From JAIXWP01 sp943372555 (lineage in GTDB: Bacteria; Bacteroidota; Bacteroidia; Flavobacteriales_D; Sanyastnellaceae), in assembly GCA_943372555.1 (NCBI GenBank), contig CALRZB010000015.1, positions 1-20,698 on the forward strand: a stretch of 20,698 bases of DNA, in the 5' to 3' direction. Shown here in pieces: positions 6,195 to 14,313 of this stretch; positions within the stretch are counted from its first letter, which is position 1; each line of letters opens with the position of its first letter. The translations under genes and the position numbers were made by a program. The notes under the pieces are model-generated. The model worked only from the letters and a program-made list of their open reading frames with translations. It searched no databases and had not been told where the DNA came from.

Positions 6195-8291
6195 ATGTTG
6201 CTAGAAAAAGAAATATCTTACCTAAAAGGCGTTGGTCCTCTTCGCGCAGAAACGCTGCGAAACGAGCTCCGTATTGCCACTTGGGGAGACCTTCTTATGC
6301 ACTATCCTTTCCGATACATGGATCGTTCTCAAATTCTAAAAATTAGAGACATCCAATCTGATAGCACGGCGATTCAACTCATGGGAGTTATTACTTCTAT
6401 GAAAGAAATTGGTGAAGCCCGCGCGAAAAGGCTCGTTGCAACATTCCGTGATGACTCAGGTGAGATGGAACTCGTTTGGTTCAAAGGAATACGATGGGCG
6501 AAAACTGCTATTCAACCAAACCAAACCTATATCGTTTACGGTAAACCAAACGCATTCAAAGGCCGCTATAACATTCCACACCCAGAATTGGAATTGATGG
6601 AGAATGCGCGCATCATCCAAGGCAGCGAACTCAAACCTGTTTACAGCACCACTGAGAAACTCACTGCGAAAGGACTCAATAGCAATGGCATTGCGAAGCT
6701 CACGAAACAACTTATTGAAGAATTAGCTGGAAGAATCGATGAGAATCTTCCGGAAGAAGTGCTTCAACGTTTTAAACTCATGCCCCGTGCTGAAGCCATT
6801 TCACAAATACACGTTCCCACAAATTCAAAACAACTCGAGGCCGCAAGACGACGCTTGAAATTTGAAGAACTCTTTTTTATTCAAATGCAATTGGTAAAAC
6901 AAAAGCTGATGAATACAAAAGAAGAACGAGGTGTGGTGTTCCAAAAAGTGGGAGAACTTTTCACCACTTTCTACGATAAATACTTACCCTTCGAACTCAC
7001 CGGTGCACAAAAACGAGTGATGAAAGAAGTACGTTTAGACGTGGCTCGAGGGCATCACATGAATCGACTTATTCAAGGTGATGTAGGCAGTGGAAAAACA
7101 ATCGTAGCATTACTCAGTGCATTACTCGCAATGGATAATGGCTATCAAGTTTGTCTTATGGCTCCAACTGAAATCCTAGCACAGCAGCACTTTCAAGGCA
7201 TTTCAGAATTATTGGGTCCAATGGGAATTGACGTGGTATTGCTTACTGGATCAACACCAAAATCAGTTCGAAAAAAAATACATGAGCGATTAATCAATGG
7301 CGATCTAAAATTCATCATTGGCACACATGCACTCATCGAACCCATAGTTCAATTTCAAAATCTTGGATTAGTAATCATCGATGAGCAACATCGTTTCGGT
7401 GTTGTACAACGCGCAGCACTTTGGAAAAAAGCAGAACTTCCACCACACATTCTTGTAATGACTGCAACGCCGATTCCGCGAACCCTTGCGATGACATTGT
7501 ATGGTGATTTAGATATTAGTGTAATCGACGAATTACCTCCAGGAAGAAAACCAATTACTACGAGTCACAGCACCGACGCGAAGCGACCAACTGTTTTTCA
7601 GTTTATGGAAAACGAAATCGCAAAAGGGCGTCAGATCTATGTCGTGTATCCACTCATTGAAGAAAGTGAGATGATGGACTACAAAGATTTACAAGATGGA
7701 TATGAATCATTGGCGCGAAGATTCCCGCTACCGCAATTCAAAATATCTGTAGTACACGGTCAGATGAAATCCGACGCGCGCAACTATGAAATGGAACAAT
7801 TCGTTTCTGGCAAAACGCAAATCATGGTCGCGACCACTGTAATTGAAGTTGGGGTAAACGTACCCAATGCCTCAGTGATGGTTATAGAAAGCGCAGAGCG
7901 TTTTGGACTTTCACAGCTGCACCAATTGCGCGGCCGTGTAGGCCGTGGCGCCGATCAGAGTTATTGCGTTTTAATGACTGGTCATAAACTCAGCACCGAT
8001 GCACGCACTCGACTCGAAACCATGGTGCGCACAACAGATGGTTTTGAAATCGCCGAAGTCGACTTACAACTCAGAGGTCCCGGCGACATCACAGGCACAC
8101 AACAAAGTGGCTTGGTTAATCTACGAATAGCAGATCTCGCTCGAGATCAACAAATGTTGTCCGCCGCAAGAGAAATGGCCCTCGAAATCACCGATGAAGA
8201 TCCTCATCTCCAGTCTCCAAAAAACCAAAGAATCGTTCAACACCTAAACAGCCTGAAAGCGAATAAGACGGAATGGGGGAAGATTAGTTAG
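6195..8291 (+). CDS. recG: ATP-dependent DNA helicase RecG
   Basis: RecG remodels stalled replication forks and Holliday junctions. The 698-residue length is typical. The N-terminal wedge domain has an OB-fold (about 60-140, LMGVITSMKEIGEARAKRL onward). Helicase motifs follow: Walker A GDVGSGKT (295-302), APTEIL (323-328), DEQH box (396-399), TATPIPRT (423-430), VVHGQM (519-524), and motif VI QLHQLRGRVGRG (574-585). The ATG at 6195 fits the conserved start EISYLKGVGPLRAE. The 115-bp gap to the SDR is a divergent promoter region; TATTTTCG near 6180 is one mismatch from the Bacteroidota -7 box TAnnTTTG. The stop lies at the beginning of a repeat array. Confidence 0.98.
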   Translation: MLLEKEISYLKGVGPLRAETLRNELRIATWGDLLMHYPFRYMDRSQILKIRDIQSDSTAIQLMGVITSMKEIGEARAKRLVATFRDDSGEMELVWFKGIRWAKTAIQPNQTYIVYGKPNAFKGRYNIPHPELELMENARIIQGSELKPVYSTTEKLTAKGLNSNGIAKLTKQLIEELAGRIDENLPEEVLQRFKLMPRAEAISQIHVPTNSKQLEAARRRLKFEELFFIQMQLVKQKLMNTKEERGVVFQKVGELFTTFYDKYLPFELTGAQKRVMKEVRLDVARGHHMNRLIQGDVGSGKTIVALLSALLAMDNGYQVCLMAPTEILAQQHFQGISELLGPMGIDVVLLTGSTPKSVRKKIHERLINGDLKFIIGTHALIEPIVQFQNLGLVIIDEQHRFGVVQRAALWKKAELPPHILVMTATPIPRTLAMTLYGDLDISVIDELPPGRKPITTSHSTDAKRPTVFQFMENEIAKGRQIYVVYPLIEESEMMDYKDLQDGYESLARRFPLPQFKISVVHGQMKSDARNYEMEQFVSGKTQIMVATTVIEVGVNVPNASVMVIESAERFGLSQLHQLRGRVGRGADQSYCVLMTGHKLSTDARTRLETMVRTTDGFEIAEVDLQLRGPGDITGTQQSGLVNLRIADLARDQQMLSAAREMALEITDEDPHLQSPKNQRIVQHLNSLKANKTEWGKIS

Positions 8292-8377
8292 TGTGCTAAG
8301 GTGCTAGAGTTAGAGCTTTAGAGGGGTAGAAAGTTAGTGGGGTAGTGGGGTTGAGAATTGAGAGGGTAGATTTTTTT
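8283..8377 (+). repeat. degenerate G/T-rich array at the recG 3' end, ending in a T-run
   Basis: Loose TTAGTTAGTG, GGTGCTAGAG, GGGGTAGAAAGTTAGTGG and GGTAGTGGGG words begin over the recG stop (8289-8291) and end in seven T at 8371-8377. It is C-poor on the sense strand and much more degenerate than the other arrays. It may act as the recG 3' untranslated region and terminator. Confidence 0.7.
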
Positions 8378-8435
8378 CAAAAATTACTACTACATTTATT
8401 ACACAATAAAAAGTCAACCATAATCAGGAAGGCAC

Positions 8436-8480
8436 AACTAGTCACCAGTAACCGGTCACTAGTCACCAGTCGTTTGTCAC
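8436..8480 (+). repeat. 7-9 bp array (CTAGTCACCAGT) upstream of the TPP riboswitch
   Basis: Units AGTCACC, AGTAACC and GGTCACT in tandem, ending in CAGTCGTTTGTCAC just before a possible -7 box. It resembles the array ahead of the photolyase gene, including the exit sequence GTCGTTTG. Confidence 0.85.
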
Positions 8481-8488
8481 TATCTTCG
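8481..8488 (+). promoter_or_regulatory. possible -7 box (TATCTTCG) for the riboswitch transcript
   Basis: One mismatch from the Bacteroidota -7 consensus TAnnTTTG and six bases upstream of the first helix of the TPP aptamer, which is where a promoter is expected. No convincing TTTG lies 17-23 bases upstream; that space is repeat sequence. Confidence 0.4.
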
Positions 8489-8494
8489 CTCCGT

Positions 8495-8590
8495 TTTCTC
8501 ACAGGGGTGTCACGAAAAGCGTGACTGAGATTATACCCTTTCTTCGTTCAATCGAGGAGGAACCTGGGCTGGTAATGCTGCCAAGGGAAA
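8495..8590 (+). ncRNA. TPP riboswitch (THI element)
   Basis: The thi-box landmarks are in order: ACAGGGGTGTC, the CTGAGA core at 8524-8529 followed by TTATACCC, then GAACCTGGGCTGG (from about 8560), TAATGC (8573-8578) and AAGGGAAA. Helix P1 closes as TTTCTC (8495-8500) with GGGAAA (8585-8590), allowing one G-U pair. The variable arm between ACCC and GAACCTG is short. TPP-bound RNA normally lowers expression of downstream thiamin synthesis or uptake genes. It lies 66 bases upstream of a TonB-dependent receptor start, matching thiamin-regulated outer-membrane receptors predicted in Bacteroidetes by comparative genomics. Confidence 0.93.
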
Positions 8591-8638
8591 TTAGTTAGTT
8601 AAGCCTTACGCTTGCCCTTGGGTAAGGAATTGATTAAC
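8581..8638 (+). promoter_or_regulatory. candidate riboswitch expression platform
   Basis: CCAAGGG (8581-8587), the 3' strand of the aptamer, is perfectly complementary to CCCTTGG (8615-8621). That second segment lies in the loop of an alternative hairpin CCTTAC (8604-8609) / GTAAGG (8622-8627), flanked by GTTAA (8598-8602) and TTAAC (8634-8638). This provides two competing folds. There is no T-run behind the hairpin, so control of translation, or premature termination by another route, is more likely than a classical intrinsic terminator. Confidence 0.5.
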
Positions 8639-8656
8639 ACTTAGTATAAATTAATA

Positions 8657-10873
8657 ATGTTAAAAAGAACTGCCATCTCGGCAATCGCTGCTTGTGCTGC
8701 GCTCAGCTCATCAGCCCAATCGGATTCTATCTACACGAAGGATCTAAAGAAACCAGTGTCTATCACCTACATCGTACGCGCGATCGACACCACACCAATG
8801 ACATTCTCCAACATCACGGCAGAGGATATCAAAAAAATCAACTACGGTCAAGATGTACCATTCCTCCTGCGGGACGTGCCGTCGCTTGTGTCCACCTCGG
8901 ACGCAGGAACTGGTATAGGTTACACTGGACTCTGGATTCGAGGAAGCGATCCTTCGCGAATCAACGTCACCATCAACGACATTCCACTTAATGACCCCGA
9001 AAGTCAACAAGTATTCTGGGTCAACCTGCCCGACTTTGCCACTAGCACTAGCAATATTCAAGTGCAAAGAGGAATTGGTTCAAGTACAAATGGCGTTGCC
9101 TCTTTTGGAGGTTCCATTCGCATGGAAACCAAAACAACCCAATACACGCCATACGCCAACCTCTACAATGGCGCTGGCAGCTTCAATACAGTGCGCAATT
9201 CTGTCTCTTTTGGAACAGGAGTGCTCAACGAAAAATTCATGCTCGAAGGTCGACTTTCGCGCATTGCTTCCGATGGTTATATCGACCGAGCAAACGCTCG
9301 GTTACACTCCTTCTATTTAGCGTCCTCTTTTTTCACCAAAAAAGCCATAATAAAAGCAACAGTTTTTGGTGGAAATGAAAAAACATATCAATCTTGGTAT
9401 GGCACTCCTGTATCGCGACTCATCAACAACACAGATTCAATGATGACCTTCGCGGCGAACAATGGATTGAATGAAGAACAAACAAATAACCTCTTGACTT
9501 CTGGTAGAACTTACAATTACTATACCTACCGTAATCAAGTAGATGACTACTCGCAAACCCACGCCCAACTGCACATTCAGGGACCATTTATTCCACGAGT
9601 AAATTTCACTGGAGCATTACACTACACCAAAGGCCGTGGTTATTTCGAAGAATTCAAATACGATCAAGACTACGAAAGCTACAACCTTCAAGCGCCTAAT
9701 GAAAACACGCCAACAACGGATTTGGTAAGAAGACGCTGGCTCGACAATCACTTCTTCGGTGGACTATTTAATTTTAAATATGTAAAAAGCAAATTAGTTC
9801 TAGACTGGGGTGGCGCAGCGAATCAATATATCGGTGATCATTTTGGTGAAATAATCTGGTTGCAAAACGGAGGTTTCATCGACCTCGGCGACAAATACTA
9901 CAAAGGCGAAAGTCTGAAAACGGACATGAATACTTTTGTAAAAGGAACCTATACAATTGAGAAACTTACTTTTTACGGAGACCTTCAAGTTCGCTATGTC
10001 GACTATTCTACAAGCGGCACCGACAATGATTTGCGTGCCTATAAAGTAGACACTGCAATGACATTCTTTAACCCAAAAGTGGGAATGCTTTATTTCAGAA
10101 ATGATCAAAAAAGATTCTACGCTTCAGTTGCGATTGGCAACAAAGAACCAAATCGAAATGATTTTGTAGATGCAGCAGAAGGCAAAACACCGAAAGCAGA
10201 ATCAATGACAGATGTGGAATTTGGATACATCTATCAAACTGAAAAACTGCGCTTCAATGCCAATGGATATTATATGAATTATAAAAATCAATTGGTACTT
10301 ACAGGAGAACTCAATGATGTGGGAGCGCCTCTGAGAACCAATGTGGACAAGAGTTTCAGAAGAGGTGTAGAATTCGATATCGCTCATCAAATTTTCAAAA
10401 AATTAAGTTACGGTGCGAATCTTTCATTGAGTCAAAATAAAATTTCCTCATTCAATGAAGTGCTTTACGATTACACAGTAGACTTTGACGTGCTCAATAT
10501 CGAACACAAAAACACCACCATTGCTTTCTCTCCTTCAATCATAGCTGGTGCTCGTATAGAGTGGAACTGCGTGAAGAATCTTTTTGTCACATTATATGGC
10601 AGACATGTAGGCAAACAATATCTCGACAATACAGAAAGTGAATACTTGACCATCGATCCTTACACCTTGTTTGATGCAGGAATTCGTTACGAGGTTCCGC
10701 TTAAAAACAGCAAGAAGATTAGTGTGAATGGAATGCTCAACAATGTATTGAACAAGCAATATTCTTCAAACGGATACACCTATAGTTACATCTACGGTTC
10801 GCGTGTAACAGAGAAATTCTATTACCCACAAGCGGGAAGATTCTTTTTAGTTTCTCTCAGCTTGGAGTTGTGA
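8657..10873 (+). CDS. TonB-dependent outer-membrane receptor, predicted thiamin transporter
   Basis: A 738-residue TonB-dependent receptor. It has a signal peptide (about residues 1-21, ending SSSAQ), a plug domain (about 45-155) with LRDVPSLVSTSDAGTG, LWIRGSDPSRINVTIN and QRGIGSSTNGVASFGGSI, and a 22-strand-type beta-barrel with many aromatic strand ends up to GRFFLVSLSLEL. The N-terminal carboxypeptidase-like extension common in Sus-type receptors is absent. The TPP riboswitch directly upstream is the strongest clue to substrate: thiamin or a thiamin precursor. No inner-membrane thiamin transporter or thi gene is adjacent, so the cytoplasmic-membrane partner must be elsewhere. Its 3' end overlaps the convergent EamA gene by 27 bp. 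Receptor identity is firm; substrate is inferred from regulation. Confidence 0.9.
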   Translation: MLKRTAISAIAACAALSSSAQSDSIYTKDLKKPVSITYIVRAIDTTPMTFSNITAEDIKKINYGQDVPFLLRDVPSLVSTSDAGTGIGYTGLWIRGSDPSRINVTINDIPLNDPESQQVFWVNLPDFATSTSNIQVQRGIGSSTNGVASFGGSIRMETKTTQYTPYANLYNGAGSFNTVRNSVSFGTGVLNEKFMLEGRLSRIASDGYIDRANARLHSFYLASSFFTKKAIIKATVFGGNEKTYQSWYGTPVSRLINNTDSMMTFAANNGLNEEQTNNLLTSGRTYNYYTYRNQVDDYSQTHAQLHIQGPFIPRVNFTGALHYTKGRGYFEEFKYDQDYESYNLQAPNENTPTTDLVRRRWLDNHFFGGLFNFKYVKSKLVLDWGGAANQYIGDHFGEIIWLQNGGFIDLGDKYYKGESLKTDMNTFVKGTYTIEKLTFYGDLQVRYVDYSTSGTDNDLRAYKVDTAMTFFNPKVGMLYFRNDQKRFYASVAIGNKEPNRNDFVDAAEGKTPKAESMTDVEFGYIYQTEKLRFNANGYYMNYKNQLVLTGELNDVGAPLRTNVDKSFRRGVEFDIAHQIFKKLSYGANLSLSQNKISSFNEVLYDYTVDFDVLNIEHKNTTIAFSPSIIAGARIEWNCVKNLFVTLYGRHVGKQYLDNTESEYLTIDPYTLFDAGIRYEVPLKNSKKISVNGMLNNVLNKQYSSNGYTYSYIYGSRVTEKFYYPQAGRFFLVSLSLEL

Positions 10874-11770
10874 TGTATCACTTTTACTGACAAGGTACAC
10901 ACCGGCGAATATTAGAGCGGTACAACCAGCTTTGGCCCAAGTAATATCGCCGGTGTAATCTTTGTCTAGCCAAATTGAAAATAGAAAAGAGAACACTCCA
11001 GCGAGTAGAGGTTGGAAATAAATATATGCGCTTGCAATCGCAGGAGTGAGTTTGCTAAGAGCCAAAATATTGAATAGATAGGTGAGGAAAGTGGTGAATA
11101 CGATGACGTAGAAAACACTAAACCATTGCCACGCATTTAGATTCTCCCATGCCACAGTTCCCAAAGAATTAAAGCCGAAGGGGAGCACCACCAATAATCC
11201 TAAAGTAAACACCCAAGCGATCACCAATAGAGGATGATACTTCGTCATAAGAGGTTTTACTAGAGTTAGATAAAAAGCGTATGAAATAGAATTGATAAGG
11301 ATATACATATCGCCTTGAACATTGACACCCGGCTGCTTGGTCATATTGCTTAACAGCAAAAGCGTAATCGCGCCGATTGCGCCGACGACGACACCCGTAA
11401 TTTTCAATGCAGTAATTTTCGATTTGAGAAGAACAGCCGAAATCATCATCACAAGAATGGGATTACTTGTCATGATAATGGCGCTATTAATCGGCGAGGT
11501 AAGCGAGAGTCCGTTGAAGAAGAAGAGTTGATTTATCGCAACTCCAGTAAGTCCGCAGGCTATGAATCGAGGCCAATCTTGTTTGTCTGGAAATTGAAAA
11601 TGGCGAAACGCTATCATCCAAAAAATCACCATAGCCCCCAAAACACGCAGGACAATAAAACTATTCGGCCCAATGGGGTCGGGCATTACAGTTTTGGCAA
11701 TAATGTAGTTAGCTCCATAGATGAGCGCAACTGCACTAAGTGCAAAGTGGGCCTTAAGATTTGAATTCAT
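10847..11770 (-). CDS. EamA/DMT-family transporter
   Basis: A 307-residue inner-membrane protein with about ten hydrophobic segments arranged as two EamA repeats (about residues 8-137 and 150-297). Family-like motifs are ALIYGANYIIAK near the N terminus, NSAIIMTSNPILVMMIS in the first repeat, and PAIASAYIYFQPLLAGVFS in the second. Drug/metabolite transporters of this type export amino acids, nucleotides or other small metabolites; the substrate cannot be deduced. The gene follows the ArsC-like gene by 35 bp on the same strand, so the two may be cotranscribed. Its last 27 bp overlap the 3' end of the convergent TonB receptor gene, leaving no room for a separate terminator. Confidence 0.93.
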   Translation of the reverse strand: MNSNLKAHFALSAVALIYGANYIIAKTVMPDPIGPNSFIVLRVLGAMVIFWMIAFRHFQFPDKQDWPRFIACGLTGVAINQLFFFNGLSLTSPINSAIIMTSNPILVMMISAVLLKSKITALKITGVVVGAIGAITLLLLSNMTKQPGVNVQGDMYILINSISYAFYLTLVKPLMTKYHPLLVIAWVFTLGLLVVLPFGFNSLGTVAWENLNAWQWFSVFYVIVFTTFLTYLFNILALSKLTPAIASAYIYFQPLLAGVFSFLFSIWLDKDYTGDITWAKAGCTALIFAGVYLVSKSDTSQLQAERN

Positions 11771-11805
11771 CGACCAGATTTGGGAAGGCCAATGTACATT
11801 TCAGA

Positions 11806-12156
11806 TTACATTGAAGCTTTGGCAGCAGCAACATTTTTGGGAGCGTTACCAACAAAGATTTTCCCATCATTGATAATAACAGGGCGCTTCAAGAAAGTGT
11901 ACTCATCGAGGATAAACTTCTTATACTCAGCTTCTGAAAGGGACTTGTTGTTCAATCCAAGTTCCCTATATTTCAACGCACGGCGGCTGAAAAGTGCCTC
12001 ATACGTACCTGCAAGAGTTTTCATTTCTTCCAATTGTGCAGGAGAGATCTTATGAGTTTTGATGTCTTGTTTTTCAAAACCCTTGGCCTTAGCGCCAAAT
12101 TCATCAATAATTTGTTGGCACGTGCCACAATTAGCGAGATGATAGATTTTCTTCAT
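11806..12156 (-). CDS. ArsC/Spx-family thioredoxin-like protein
   Basis: A 116-residue protein of the arsenate reductase-like (ArsC/Spx) family. The ATG at 12156 gives MKKIYHLANCGTC at the N terminus; the frame extends 12 codons upstream without homology. The redox motif C10-GT-C13 sits after the first strand, FSRRALKYRELGL corresponds to the basic region around the arsenate-binding arginine, and FLKRPVIINDGKIFVGN is the usual C-terminal block with a conserved arginine. No arsR, arsB or acr3 neighbour is visible, so arsenate reduction should not be assumed; small stand-alone members often have undefined thiol-redox roles. Upstream of the EamA gene on the same strand. Confidence 0.88.
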   Translation of the reverse strand: MKKIYHLANCGTCQQIIDEFGAKAKGFEKQDIKTHKISPAQLEEMKTLAGTYEALFSRRALKYRELGLNNKSLSEAEYKKFILDEYTFLKRPVIINDGKIFVGNAPKNVAAAKASM

Positions 12157-12243
12157 GGGGATAGAGTATTTCACAAAGAAACACGCTAACAATCAAATTG
12201 TTCAGCCTTATTGTGAAAAAACCACGAAGTACGAGTATACCTC

Positions 12244-12281
12244 AGAAATTCGAAATCAGGAATCCGAAATTCGAAATCTCA
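12244..12281 (-). repeat. degenerate array at the udk 3' end (GATTTCGAATTTCGG words)
   Basis: On the minus strand, the udk TGA is followed at once by GATTTCGAATTTCGGATTCC, TGATTTCGAATTTC and CTGAG words. This is a fifth word family with the same placement at a gene 3' end as the other arrays. TTCGAA makes each unit partly palindromic. Confidence 0.75.
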
Positions 12282-12887
12282 CCCCTCCCCAAGGAAGGAC
12301 CTTATCTTCCCACAAACCTCATTCAACCCATCCTCAAAACTGTGGTTATTATCCACCACCAATTGACAAGATGATTTATACGGTTCTAAATATTGCTCCT
12401 CAGATGGGCGCACGTGATTGTGCCATTGATAACGCACCTGATGTTCTGGATATCCTCTTTCTTCAGCATCTCGTCTAATACGACGCTCCAATCTGCTCTC
12501 ATGATGGGCATCCAAATAGATCATGTAATCCAAGTTATCTCGGATCTCATCATAATGAAAAACAAACAATCCCTCCATGATAATAACAGGAGCAGTGTGC
12601 ACAAATACAGGCTTCGGAATCCATGCAGGATTATTGAAATTATATTCCATAATCTCAACACTCTTTCCTTCCGACAAATCAACCATATCTCGATAAAAAT
12701 GCACGCGATCTATACTCGTCGGCATATCAAAATTGGTCACTCCATTATCATCCACGAGCTGCGCACTCTTTGGCAAATAATAATTATCCTGAGAAACCAA
12801 TGCGATTTCTTTTGAATCAAACCTCTCGAGAATTGCTCTCAAAAAAGTAGTCTTTCCAGAGCCAGAACCCCCGGCAATACCTATCAG
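12279..12887 (-). CDS. udk: Uridine kinase, probably starting at a CTG
   Basis: Phosphorylates uridine and cytidine in pyrimidine salvage. Motifs include P-loop GIAGGSGSGKTTF at the N terminus, SQDNYYLPKSAQ, NFDMPTSIDR, IIMEGLFVFHYDEIR, DYMIYLDAHHESRLERRIRRD, and QYLEPYKSSCQLVVDNN near the end. No ATG, GTG or TTG lies between the upstream in-frame stop (12909-12911) and the P-loop. The first ordinary start, TTG at 12842, would remove the P-loop. CTG at 12885-12887 gives the usual length of about 202 residues and overlaps the upstream gene's stop as C-TGA, which suggests translational coupling. A frameshift or a sequence error near the VWA stop is the alternative explanation. A GATTTCGAA repeat follows the stop codon. 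Confidence 0.9.
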   Translation of the reverse strand: MIGIAGGSGSGKTTFLRAILERFDSKEIALVSQDNYYLPKSAQLVDDNGVTNFDMPTSIDRVHFYRDMVDLSEGKSVEIMEYNFNNPAWIPKPVFVHTAPVIIMEGLFVFHYDEIRDNLDYMIYLDAHHESRLERRIRRDAEERGYPEHQVRYQWHNHVRPSEEQYLEPYKSSCQLVVDNNHSFEDGLNEVCGKIRSFLGEG

Positions 12888-14221
12888 TAATTGTTTAACT
12901 TTCTTAACTTAGCATATTGTTTCTTTATTTCTTCTATCAAAATTCGATCGGAACTTTGCTCGTATTCAATAAGCAAAAGCGACCCTTTTCCAGCTTGCGA
13001 AACTAAAAGTAATTTCTCTTTGGCAAAAGAATTTGATTCTATTGCCACTACAGTGGTCACAATTCCCTTCTTAGCAGCCTTGGCCACGAGCTTCTCTATC
13101 ACCTTCTGATCATCAATAGCAAAGGCACCATCGGTGATTACGATCAACTGATTATTGCCACCCTCTATGTAATTTTTCTTTATTAATTGAAAAGCTTTTT
13201 TAAATCCCTTTCCTCCAGAAGTCTTTCCTCCCGTCACAATACCATCCACCAATTCAATCATCTCCGACTTATGATCACCGCCAGTGGTGGGCAAAAGAAC
13301 CTTTGCTTCGTTGGCGTAACTAATCATCGCTATCTCATCCACTGGTCGCAATATTTCTACCAATGAATTCAACGAATATTTCATCAACGATAATTTATCG
13401 CCGACACCCATACTTCCAGAAATATCGAGTAGAAAAACAATATTATTCGCAGAAAACTGATCGACAGAAAACGCGGAAGTATCCTTTTCAATCGGCTGTT
13501 CCACGATCTCAATCACCTCTTCAGGAACAATGATATTCGGCTTGTAATTCGGATCTTTTTCGAGATAAAAAATAAACTTCGAATTGGCATTATTGACATA
13601 ACTCGTTTTGACCTGACTGATATAACCAGGTTTCTCCGCAATAAGATTATAGAAACCAATTTGAGCAGTGTGCGAAACCTTGCCTTCATTATTTGTTTTC
13701 ACTTTCAAATGAAGATATCCATCTTCCTCAAGTTTCACGAAAGCCTCTTCAATTGGCTTTTTCGTTTCCTCGTCATATACTTCTACGATAAAGAAATTCT
13801 GAGCGCAACAGTCAGCGACTTTGGTATTAAAATCAGGACAAGGAGTGGTTCCATTTACATTGACATATTTCACATTCGCCTCAATGGGAAGCATAATAGG
13901 CTTGTCCATTGAAGCAAAATACAATTCGGCAACCTCCTTAAAATTGCCCTTTGATCTTGGATTAAATTTAATTCGAATTACTATTTGTTGTCCCGGCTCA
14001 ATCTTCTTATCCGTCCACCTCACTTCGAACGAAGTACTAAAAGTAGAACGCAGCAGATAGTCGGTCTTGCTCCCCACATTCTCCACTATGATATCCACCA
14101 CCGCCTCCGAATCGCGCGTGAATTCACCAAAATTTATCTTCTCCGGACTAATCCGAAGTTGAGCCGTAAAATCAGAAGAGCAAAGCAGGATAAAAAAAAC
14201 AATCCCAATCAACCTAACCAT
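12884..14221 (-). CDS. Secreted VWA-domain protein with N-terminal ASH/DUF1573-like domain
   Basis: A 445-residue exported protein. It has a signal peptide (about 1-20, ending DFTAQ), an immunoglobulin-like ASH/DUF1573-type domain (about 21-120; ISPEKINFGEFTRDSEAVV), a small cysteine-containing linker (CPDF...DCCAQ), a carboxypeptidase-regulatory-like beta domain (about 144-220; VEVYDEETKKPIEEAFVKL, YNLIAEKPGYIS) and a C-terminal von Willebrand A domain (about 258-440). The MIDAS metal site is complete: D266-I-S268-G-S270, T334 and D364 (ITDG). VWA domains bind protein partners through a metal ion; here probably at the cell surface or in the periplasm. The partner is unknown. The TGA stop overlaps the proposed udk CTG start, an unexpected operon partner. 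Confidence 0.85.
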   Translation of the reverse strand: MVRLIGIVFFILLCSSDFTAQLRISPEKINFGEFTRDSEAVVDIIVENVGSKTDYLLRSTFSTSFEVRWTDKKIEPGQQIVIRIKFNPRSKGNFKEVAELYFASMDKPIMLPIEANVKYVNVNGTTPCPDFNTKVADCCAQNFFIVEVYDEETKKPIEEAFVKLEEDGYLHLKVKTNNEGKVSHTAQIGFYNLIAEKPGYISQVKTSYVNNANSKFIFYLEKDPNYKPNIIVPEEVIEIVEQPIEKDTSAFSVDQFSANNIVFLLDISGSMGVGDKLSLMKYSLNSLVEILRPVDEIAMISYANEAKVLLPTTGGDHKSEMIELVDGIVTGGKTSGGKGFKKAFQLIKKNYIEGGNNQLIVITDGAFAIDDQKVIEKLVAKAAKKGIVTTVVAIESNSFAKEKLLLVSQAGKGSLLLIEYEQSSDRILIEEIKKQYAKLRKLNNY

Positions 14222-14250
14222 ACCGCAATGTTTTCGCTAATATACAACTC

Positions 14251-14290
14251 TTGGCTGTTGGCTTTAAGCTATAGGCTATAAGCTATTTAG
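14251..14290. repeat. degenerate TTGGCTGTTGGCTTTAAGC array
   Basis: Plus-strand words TTGGCTG, TTGGCTTTAAGC and TATAGGCTATAAGC belong to the same family as 1086-1122 and 2535-2563. Here they lie upstream of the VWA gene in the inverse orientation (AGCC words on the minus strand), as at 2626-2656. Confidence 0.85.
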
Positions 14291-14313
14291 TACGAAGACA
14301 TAAGTACGAAAAG

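Noticed and set aside
8283..8500. Retron or diversity-generating element
   Set aside because: No reverse transcriptase gene and no template/variable repeat pair; the repeats do not lie in a coding variable region.
8604..8638. Classical intrinsic terminator after the TPP aptamer
   Set aside because: The CCTTAC/GTAAGG hairpin is not followed by a run of T.
11322..11764. Plus-strand frames opposite the EamA transporter
   Set aside because: Shadow frames; the minus strand carries a complete ten-segment transporter.
11806..12156. Arsenic resistance operon
   Set aside because: Only an ArsC-like protein is present; no arsR, efflux pump or arsenic-linked neighbour, and EamA transporters are not arsenic pumps.
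12155..12815. Plus-strand open frames across udk
   Set aside because: They run antisense to recognised uridine kinase motifs and contain repeat sequence; not coding.
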